Shown in pieces: positions 1-5,649 of a stretch of DNA of 12,952 nt (positions within the stretch are counted from its first letter, which is position 1; the number at the start of each line of letters is the position of its first letter). A program made the position numbers and the translations under genes. Source of the DNA: Spirochaetota bacterium (GTDB lineage: Bacteria > Spirochaetota > Spirochaetia > Treponematales > Rectinemataceae). The stretch lies in contig JAEZSM010000113.1 in NCBI GenBank assembly GCA_023421875.1, forward strand, positions 1 to 12,952, in the 5' to 3' direction. The notes below the pieces were generated by a model. That model ran no database searches. It was not told the DNA's origin and saw nothing but the letters and a program-made list of their open reading frames with translations.

Positions 1-152
1 CCCGCCGCGCCAAGGCCATTGTGGGCGCCGTAGTGCACTACAAGGAGCCCAAGATCCTGGCCGAGCTCTCCGAGGATTTGGGAGAGGCGATGGTTGGCAT
101 CGGGCTCTCCGAACTGGACGATCAGCAGCGAATGGCCGTGCGGGGCTGGTGA
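1..152 (+). CDS. pdxS: PdxS, pyridoxal 5'-phosphate synthase synthase subunit (3' end only)
   Basis: Only the last 49 codons are in the window; the reading frame is open from base 3 and stops at TGA 150-152. PdxS (Pdx1) condenses ribose 5-phosphate, glyceraldehyde 3-phosphate and ammonia into PLP in the cytoplasm, with ammonia supplied by PdxT. The visible part carries the family's C-terminal features: a RAKAIVGAVVHY stretch, the KEPKILAELSEDLGEAM helix, and the terminal QQRMAVRGW, which matches the usual PdxS ending in RGW. The catalytic lysines and phosphate site lie upstream of the window. The immediately downstream pdxT, touching or overlapping the stop, confirms the identity. Confidence is high despite truncation. 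Confidence 0.95.
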   Translation, partial: RRAKAIVGAVVHYKEPKILAELSEDLGEAMVGIGLSELDDQQRMAVRGW

Positions 153-157
153 GCCCC

Positions 158-748
158 ATGACCGGACATTCTTCGGGCCGGAATCCCTTGGTAGGGGTTC
201 TGGCCCTTCAAGGTGATTATGCCGCCCACAAGGCTTCGCTTCTTGAAGCCGGCGCCGATGTTCTAGAAGTTCGTTCCTCCCAAGACCTGGCTAGGGTCGA
301 GGCTATGGTTATTCCCGGCGGCGAAAGCACAGTCATGGCCTCGCTGATGGAACGTTTCAATTTTCTTGATGAGTTCAGGCGCAGAATACAGGCGGGTATG
401 CCGACCTTCGGCACCTGCGCCGGGCTTATTCTTCTGGCCGCCAGGGTTGAGAAATGGAACAGGCCGAGCCTGGCTGTACTGGATATCGACCTCAGGCGGA
501 ACGCCTACGGCACCCAGGTGGATAGTTTTCGAGCTCCCATAACTACATCCATTCCTGAAATACCTGGGCTGGAAGCAGTCTTTATCAGGGCGCCGAAAAT
601 ACTGTCGGTGGGTCCGGGAGTAGAAGTGCTTGCTTACCATGGGAATGATCCAGTCTTAATCCGGCAGGGCGCCATTCTAGGCGCTAGTTTCCATCCCGAG
701 CTTGTTCCAGGTGCCATGGTCCATCGCTGGTTCGTGCATACTATTTAA
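158..748 (+). CDS. pdxT: PdxT, glutaminase subunit of PLP synthase
   Basis: PdxT is a class I glutamine amidotransferase that hydrolyses glutamine and channels ammonia into PdxS. From the ATG at 158 it is 196 residues, a normal family length. Visible motifs: VLALQGD near the N terminus, PGGES at about 53-57, nucleophile Cys87 in FGTCAGL, RRNAYGTQVDSF at about 113-124, and His179/Glu181 in SFHPEL, completing the Cys-His-Glu triad. The ATG at 158 is preferred because GGTGAG (148-153) precedes it. A GTG at 149 in the same frame would overlap the pdxS stop (GTGA) and add three residues, so translational coupling is likely either way. No terminator is visible after the stop; an AT-rich gap follows. 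Confidence 0.95.
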   Translation: MTGHSSGRNPLVGVLALQGDYAAHKASLLEAGADVLEVRSSQDLARVEAMVIPGGESTVMASLMERFNFLDEFRRRIQAGMPTFGTCAGLILLAARVEKWNRPSLAVLDIDLRRNAYGTQVDSFRAPITTSIPEIPGLEAVFIRAPKILSVGPGVEVLAYHGNDPVLIRQGAILGASFHPELVPGAMVHRWFVHTI

Positions 749-846
749 ACGTAAAAACGCTAAAATTATATATAATTCATTATTTATCCTCTAACCACGA
801 TCATAAAGGCGTGATATAATTAAAAAAATATATAATAGGAGTTCTC
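749..846 (+). promoter_or_regulatory. AT-rich intergenic region with candidate promoter for the regulator-ridA pair
   Basis: This 98-base gap is sharply AT-rich compared with its flanks. It holds three TATAAT hexamers (771-776, 815-820, 831-836). The one at 815-820 is best placed as a -10 box, giving a start near 827; the -35 region is poor. A perfect 14-base palindrome, AATTATATATAATT, lies at 764-777 and could be an operator. The SD TAGGAG at 836-841 precedes the ATG at 847. Promoter and operator roles are inferred from sequence only. Confidence 0.45.
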
Positions 847-1602
847 ATGGTCGTCAGAGAGGTAAAAAAACAGGCTATTCAGGAAGCCTTCGACGAAGGG
901 CCGAGATTTCCGTTTACCGCGGAAGACAGGGTAGTGCTGGAGCGCTACTTCCCTCTGGCCGAAATGATAAGCCGCTGCTGCGGCTCCGGCTGCGAAGTGT
1001 TGGTTTATTCCTACGAGGATTTCAACAGGGCGATCGTCAAGATTATAAACGGAGAGGTCTCGGGAAGAAATCTCGGCAGCCCCATTACTGAATTCGGTCT
1101 TAATTGCGCCAAGACAGCCTTGGAGAGCGACCAGGACATCACCGGTCCATACCTTGCCCGGACTAAAAGCGGGGCGCTTCTCAAGTGCATCAGCATGGTG
1201 ATCCGCAACGAAAAGAAACAGCCCATCGGCGCCTTTGGCATCAATATCGATCTTTCCATCCCTATGGAACGCTTCGTCAAGGAGTTTCTTCTCTCAATCG
1301 ATAAATCGGGTACGGCCGACGAAGTTCTGGTTCCGGATCTGAGCGAAAAGGTAGTCACCGCCGTGGCCGAAGAAATGGATGCCCTGTCCCGGGTTACCGG
1401 CGTGTCTCCCAGCCAGAAAAACCGTAATCTTGTAACAGCCTTACATCATCGCGGCGTATTTAACGTAAAGGGTTCGGTAGAGCTGGTGGCGGGGGAGCTG
1501 GGAGTTACCAAGCATACGATTTATAAGTATCTTAGGGAAATCAAGAATCATCGCGCCAGTGGTGATCGAAACCTTAGAACAAAGAAGGAGAATAGCGCAT
1601 GA
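847..1602 (+). CDS. YheO/DauR-family transcriptional regulator (PAS-like plus HTH)
   Basis: The 251-residue product has the two-domain layout of the YheO family: an N-terminal PAS-like (YheO/PAS_6) domain at about 30-145 and a C-terminal helix-turn-helix (HTH_22) at about 170-232. Family marks seen are LGSPITEFGL and GPYLARTKSGALLKCISMVI in the sensor domain, then NRNLVTALHHRGVFNVKGSV and LGVTKHTIYKYLREI in the DNA-binding domain. Characterised relatives include DauR, a repressor of D-arginine catabolism; the ligand here is unknown. The start is supported by TAGGAG six bases upstream of ATG 847. The stop overlaps ridA by ATGA, so the two are co-translated. The sensor domain has an unusual Cys44-Cys45-Gly-Ser-Gly-Cys49 cluster. 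A basic tail follows the HTH. Family assignment is confident; target genes (ridA and perhaps pdxST) are inference. Confidence 0.9.
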   Translation: MVVREVKKQAIQEAFDEGPRFPFTAEDRVVLERYFPLAEMISRCCGSGCEVLVYSYEDFNRAIVKIINGEVSGRNLGSPITEFGLNCAKTALESDQDITGPYLARTKSGALLKCISMVIRNEKKQPIGAFGINIDLSIPMERFVKEFLLSIDKSGTADEVLVPDLSEKVVTAVAEEMDALSRVTGVSPSQKNRNLVTALHHRGVFNVKGSVELVAGELGVTKHTIYKYLREIKNHRASGDRNLRTKKENSA

Positions 1603-1991
1603 GCCAGAAAACATCGTCAGCCCCTCTTATGCCCGGTACATTTGGTGCCTATGCCCCGGCGGTGAAGGCCGGTAGCTATGTATTCATATCGGGCCAGCTG
1701 GGGGTGGACCCTGCCACCGGCACCCTCGCTCCTGGCGGAGTCGAGGCAGAGACGCGCCAGTGTCTGGCGAATATGCGAATGATACTCTTTCAACTCGGCT
1801 TGACCATGAGCGACGTGGCCAAGACAACGGTCTTCCTTCGGAATATCGCCGACATCGACCTGATGAACGCGGTCTATGCCGAAGCCTTCGGAGACCACCG
1901 CCCCGCGCGCAGCACGGTGCAGATTGTAGCGCTCAATAAGGGAGCCTTGGTGGAAATCGAGGCTGTGGCGTACCTGGGCGCGGAGGAATAG
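1599..1991 (+). CDS. ridA: RidA family reactive enamine/imine deaminase
   Basis: The 130-residue protein is full length for the RidA (YjgF/YER057c/UK114) family, a trimeric cytoplasmic enzyme that hydrolyses reactive enamines/imines such as 2-aminoacrylate released by PLP-dependent dehydratases. Motifs seen: FGAYAPAVKAGSYVFISGQL at the N terminus, DVAKTTVFLRNIADIDLMN in the middle, and RPARSTVQI with Arg104, equivalent to the catalytic Arg105 of E. coli RidA. VEIEAVAYL follows, with Glu119 matching E. coli Glu120. Both key residues are present, so an active deaminase is likely. ATG 1599 overlaps the stop of the regulator gene, and a strong SD, AAGGAG (1585-1590), lies eight bases upstream. 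The gene sits with a YheO-type regulator and just after pdxST, consistent with a PLP and amino-acid metabolism role. It ends 27 bases before a convergent gene; no hairpin terminator is evident between them. Confidence 0.93.
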   Translation: MSQKTSSAPLMPGTFGAYAPAVKAGSYVFISGQLGVDPATGTLAPGGVEAETRQCLANMRMILFQLGLTMSDVAKTTVFLRNIADIDLMNAVYAEAFGDHRPARSTVQIVALNKGALVEIEAVAYLGAEE

Positions 1992-2018
1992 TCAGCAGGG
2001 CTAGGCCAGGAGCAACCT

Positions 2019-3344
2019 TCAGGTCTGGGCTTCCAGTTCTTCGGGGCTTTCCATCGCCTCTACCCTACTCACCAGGAGCTTGTCGATCCTGTTTCCGTCC
2101 ATGTCGACTATCTCTATGCGCAGACCTGCCCACTCGCAGCGTTCGCCGGCCTTGGGTATAGAGCCCATGCAGTAGAGCACCAGCCCGGCCACGGTATCGT
2201 AGGCGTCGGTATCGAAGGCATTCTCGTCCACATCCAGCGCCTCGGCGAATTCGCCAATCGTCAGGGCTCCGTCCACCAGATAGGAGCCGTCTTCCCGTTT
2301 TATCAAGCCGGCGGTTTCTTCCGACTCCCCCTGATCGAGACCGGCGAGGACGGAAAAAAGAAGGTCGGGAACGGTAACCAGCCCCGAAACCCCGCCATAC
2401 TCGTCCACGATCAAGCCTGTCCTTGCCTCTTTGTCCTTTAGAATAGCCAGGGCTCGCAATGCCGAAATGGATTCGGGGATCAGCACCGGGGCGCTGAGCT
2501 GGGCTCGTATATCGAAGCTCGTTCCAGAGGCCAGGGTGGCCAGGGCTCTACGCATGTCCAGCATGCCCACCACCCTGTCCAGATCACCCTCTATGGCAGG
2601 AAGACAGGCATACTGGGCGTTAGCCAGGATTTCTTTCCTTAAAACTGCGTCTTCGTCCCCCAAGTCGAGGGCGACCACATCGGTACGGGGTGTCATAAAG
2701 GCGGTAACTCTTCTGTCGTCCAGGTCTAGAACCCCTTCCACCATTTCCTTTTCTGAGTTCTCGAAAACCCCCGACTCGGCCCCCTGGGCTATGAGTACCA
2801 TCACCTCGTCTTCGGTCACCGCCGGTTCGGAGTTTTTGGCAAAGCCAAGAAGCTTGATTACAAGGTTCGTGGCAGCCGAGAGAAAGCGGGCGAGGGGAGA
2901 GAAAGCGGCGCTCACCGCCTTCAGGGGTCGTATCACCGCCGCGGCGATGGGTTCGGGCTTGGAGAGGGCGAGGTTTTTGGGTACGAGCTCGCCAACCACA
3001 ACCGATACCAGGGTGGTGAGCAGTACCACGAGTATGACCGAGAGGGGTTGGGCTATGGCCACAAGGGTGGGGAAACTCCCCAGCCAGAGCCCTAAATTCC
3101 TGGAGACTGTGGCGCCGCCCACGGCGCCGGTAAGAATGCCGATAAGGGTAATGGCTACTTGAATGGAGGAAAGATAGGGCGCCGGCTGCTCGGCGGCTGC
3201 CAAGGCGAGTCTGTAGTTTTTCTTGCCCTGATCGGCCTCATGGCGGAGTCGCGCCTTCCGCGACGATACCAAGGACATCTCGGCCAGGGAAAAAAAGCCG
3301 TTGAGGAGTATCAAAGCCAGAATAATGATGATTTCAAGCAGCAT
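2019..3344 (-). CDS. CNNM/CorC-HlyC family membrane protein (DUF21, CBS pair, transporter-associated domain)
   Basis: A 441-residue integral membrane protein of the family often labelled hemolysin C or magnesium/cobalt efflux; proven members transport or regulate divalent cations, chiefly Mg2+. Order of domains: DUF21 with hydrophobic segments at about 1-170 (start MLLEIIIILALILLNGFFSL, and VVVGELVPKNLALSKPEP near 116-132), a CBS pair at about 216-340 (FMTPRTDVVALD and LIVDEYGGVSGLVTVPDL), and a CorC_HlyC domain at about 350-430. I chose the ATG at 3344 because GAGG lies six bases upstream and homologues begin at this hydrophobic segment; a GTG at 3371 would add nine residues. It is convergent with ridA and divergent from the patatin gene. 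The substrate cation is not deducible. Confidence 0.92.
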   Translation of the reverse strand: MLLEIIIILALILLNGFFSLAEMSLVSSRKARLRHEADQGKKNYRLALAAAEQPAPYLSSIQVAITLIGILTGAVGGATVSRNLGLWLGSFPTLVAIAQPLSVILVVLLTTLVSVVVGELVPKNLALSKPEPIAAAVIRPLKAVSAAFSPLARFLSAATNLVIKLLGFAKNSEPAVTEDEVMVLIAQGAESGVFENSEKEMVEGVLDLDDRRVTAFMTPRTDVVALDLGDEDAVLRKEILANAQYACLPAIEGDLDRVVGMLDMRRALATLASGTSFDIRAQLSAPVLIPESISALRALAILKDKEARTGLIVDEYGGVSGLVTVPDLLFSVLAGLDQGESEETAGLIKREDGSYLVDGALTIGEFAEALDVDENAFDTDAYDTVAGLVLYCMGSIPKAGERCEWAGLRIEIVDMDGNRIDKLLVSRVEAMESPEELEAQT

Positions 3345-3465
3345 GGAATGCCTCGGGGCGGCGGTCTGCACTGGAAAGCGGGCGCCAGGGGCTGGCGCCG
3401 CTGCTACTGAAGGGGTCGGCTTCGGCGGAGGGAGGTTCCACCGTTTCGCTATGGTGTTCGTTCAT
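3334..3465 (-). CDS. Possible 43-codon upstream ORF before the CNNM-type gene
   Basis: An ATG at 3465 opens a 43-codon frame whose TGA (3336-3334) lies just inside the start of the downstream membrane-protein gene, in a different frame. Translation could therefore be coupled. There is no SD, but the ATG sits seven bases after a candidate -10 box, so it would have to be a leaderless start. The peptide is Ser/Pro/Glu-rich and resembles nothing I recognise. It may be chance in GC-rich DNA. Confidence 0.2.
   Translation of the reverse strand: MNEHHSETVEPPSAEADPFSSSGASPWRPLSSADRRPEAFHAA
3381..3399 (-). promoter_or_regulatory. Perfect hairpin in the 5' leader of the CNNM-type gene
   Basis: GGCGCCAG and CTGGCGCC form a perfect 8-bp GC-rich stem around a 3-base loop, 37 bases upstream of the ATG at 3344. 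There is no following U-run on the minus strand, so it is not a classical terminator. In the mRNA leader it could affect translation or stability. The structure is seen directly; the function is unknown. Confidence 0.4.
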
Positions 3466-3472
3466 GGAAAAG

Positions 3473-3501
3473 AGAATAGCAGAAAAAAAAAGCCTCGTCG
3501 A
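3473..3501 (-). promoter_or_regulatory. Candidate sigma70 promoter for the CNNM-type gene
   Basis: Reading the minus strand, TCGACG (3501-3496) is followed after exactly 17 bases by TATTCT (3478-3473). The spacer contains a run of nine T. The predicted start near 3466 would give a leader of about 120 bases containing the GC hairpin. The -35 matches consensus at four of six positions. Confidence 0.35.
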
Positions 3502-3537
3502 TAGATTCGCCTCGTTGTGTCGTTGTATAGTAAGGAT

Positions 3538-5616
3538 ATGTTCATCCGCCGCGGCATAGCCCTGCTTCTGCTCTGCGCCCTCGTTCCTCTAGTCTGGGCT
3601 CAGCAGGCGGATTCGGTCTTCCCTCCCAACGATCCTTTGCGCTCTGTCGTCGAACCTCTCCAGGTAGGGATGGAAGCCTTTTCGGGTAAAATCCAGGCCA
3701 TCAAAGCCCAGGGCAGGGAGCCGTTGGGACTGGTCTTGGCCGGAGGCTCGGCCAGGGCCTACTCCTATATCGGCATGCTCGAGGTACTGGAATCCCGCGG
3801 CATTATGCCGGACTTCATCGTTGCCAACTCAATGGGGGCAATCATCGGTCTTTTGTACGCAGCTGGCCTTTCCCCCGCCATGATAGAAGAACTCGTGACC
3901 ACCGTTCCCACCGAAAAGTATTTCGATTTCGTTTTGCCTTCCAAGGGAGGATTGATAAACGTCGACGCCTTTGAAGCGGTGATCAGGGACCTTGTAGGCC
4001 AAGTAGACCTCTCGGAGCTTCCCATTCCCATAATCGTCACCGCCGAGGATCTTACTACCCGTCGCAGGGTGGAGATCGCCGCCGGAGAATTGAGCAGGGC
4101 AATGACCTCCAGCTTTGCCATGCCCGCGATTTTCGAGCCAAAGCCCTTCGGCGATACTCTCTTGGTGGACGGCGGTTCCACCTCCCTAGTTCCCATCGCC
4201 CAGGCTGCCGCCTTTTCATCCAGACTCATCGTCGCCACTGCCCTCTACAACAAACCAATGAGCTTTGAAAACCCCATCACGGTGCTTAACCGTGTGTTCG
4301 ATATCGGCAAGACCAGGACGGGCATGGAGGATCTTTTCGGTCTGAGCCCCTTTGTCATCCGCAACGATGTGGAGACAGTCTCATATATGGAATTCGCTTA
4401 CCCCGAGGCGATAATCCAGCGGGGCAGGCGGAGCGCCGAAGCCGTGGCGGACGAACTACTGTCTTGGCTGCCCGGGGAGAACAGACAGGTCGGGATTAGC
4501 CCTGCCTTGGCGGAAAAACGAGCGCAGTACCAAACCGCGATTCCCGGCGGCCTGGACGCCTACCGGCGAGGAGCCTTGCCGCCCCTGGACGGCAACCTGC
4601 GGCTGAGTCCCAGACTGGGTCTTTTGCGGTCCATTCAGCCTCCGGTGGCTGGATTTGACGATACCGGCTTCGCGGGACTGGGAACTAGCCTGGCCGCCGG
4701 CAGGTCGCGGGCCTTTCTGGGTCTGCTGGTGAGCTTTACTCCAGAGTCGGGGAAAGCCTGGGCCGCCGCCGCAGATCTGCTGGTCAATCCCTATGACAGC
4801 CTGCTCTGGACAAGCGCCTTCCGGCTCTACGGCGATTTCGCTACCAGGTTGCCCTATCTTGCGCCTGCAAGCCTGGAGTTTTCCACCGGCCTTGCCTGGG
4901 AGCTGGGCGAAAAATCGAAAACCTTCGAACCCTACGCTGCATCGAACCTGCGTTACAGCTTCGATACTGCTGCCTTCGGTTGGGATGCCGAGGCGGGGCT
5001 TTCTCTGGGCAGTATTCTGCCGTATGGCGCCAACGGCGGGGCTGAGAGCTCCGACACTGAAATGACAGCCTCCGGCATCGCCGATGCATCAAGCGGGCAT
5101 CTCGAAGGGTCCTACACCCTCAGGGCTGCCGCCTTTGCGCAGGACGGGGCAAATGCTTTTGGCTGGGGGCCATCGCTGGGGGTTTCGGCGGGGATATCGA
5201 AGGCGGATCTAGTCGCCCTCAGGGCGAGGGCTTCGGGGCGCTATGCCCTCAATGGTGCCGACATCGGGCTGGGTCCCAGGGAGCTGTACAGGGGCACTGC
5301 AGCGTCGATCGCCGCGCCTTTTACAGCCGCCGCCGGCGCGGAGCTAGTCTGGCTGGCCACCGCCCTGCGCTTTGAAACAGGTGAAATCCTCCTGGTGGAC
5401 TCGATTGAGCTCGGCCCTTATATCGACTCAATTTGGTCCGAGGATTTCAGCACCTTTACGTTTGGCGCCGGCTTCATGCCAGAGGCTTTTACCGCGGGCT
5501 TGAGCCTCTCGGCTACCCTGCGTTTTGCGGGCTTGCGTCCCTTTGAACTGTCTTTTTTCGCGGGAATGGATAATTCGGGCGACCTGGCCTTGGGAATACG
5601 ATCGGGACGGCTGTAG
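3538..5616 (+). CDS. Patatin-like phospholipase with C-terminal beta-barrel-like region
   Basis: The 692-residue protein has a signal peptide at about 1-21 (cut after VWA), a patatin domain at about 60-310, and a long C-terminal region (about 360-692) of alternating aromatic/small-residue segments typical of outer-membrane beta-strands. Patatins are Ser-Asp lipid acyl hydrolases. The oxyanion-loop motif appears as GGSARAYSYIG (Gly69 onward), the nucleophile is Ser98 in ANSMGAIIG, and the partner is Asp211 in VDGGS. The usual GGGxRG and GxSxG are thus altered (GGSARA; Ala for the first Gly), but Ser and Asp remain. The layout recalls type Vd autotransporters such as PlpD and FplA, although no POTRA domain is recognisable. 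Start: ATG 3538 gives a clean signal peptide; a GTG at 3517 adds seven residues, and neither has a well-spaced SD. The gene converges on the ABC permease gene. Confidence 0.85.
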   Translation: MFIRRGIALLLLCALVPLVWAQQADSVFPPNDPLRSVVEPLQVGMEAFSGKIQAIKAQGREPLGLVLAGGSARAYSYIGMLEVLESRGIMPDFIVANSMGAIIGLLYAAGLSPAMIEELVTTVPTEKYFDFVLPSKGGLINVDAFEAVIRDLVGQVDLSELPIPIIVTAEDLTTRRRVEIAAGELSRAMTSSFAMPAIFEPKPFGDTLLVDGGSTSLVPIAQAAAFSSRLIVATALYNKPMSFENPITVLNRVFDIGKTRTGMEDLFGLSPFVIRNDVETVSYMEFAYPEAIIQRGRRSAEAVADELLSWLPGENRQVGISPALAEKRAQYQTAIPGGLDAYRRGALPPLDGNLRLSPRLGLLRSIQPPVAGFDDTGFAGLGTSLAAGRSRAFLGLLVSFTPESGKAWAAAADLLVNPYDSLLWTSAFRLYGDFATRLPYLAPASLEFSTGLAWELGEKSKTFEPYAASNLRYSFDTAAFGWDAEAGLSLGSILPYGANGGAESSDTEMTASGIADASSGHLEGSYTLRAAAFAQDGANAFGWGPSLGVSAGISKADLVALRARASGRYALNGADIGLGPRELYRGTAASIAAPFTAAAGAELVWLATALRFETGEILLVDSIELGPYIDSIWSEDFSTFTFGAGFMPEAFTAGLSLSATLRFAGLRPFELSFFAGMDNSGDLALGIRSGRL

Positions 5617-5649
5617 TAGCTTTTTGACTTTATATAGCGCCGATGGCGG

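Noticed and set aside
1992..2018. Possible terminator between convergent ridA and the CNNM-type gene
   Set aside because: Only 27 bases, with no perfect stem and no T-run.
2431..3162. 243-codon plus-strand frame inside the CNNM/CorC-type gene
   Set aside because: Antisense to a well-matched three-domain gene; Ser/Arg-rich product typical of a shadow frame.
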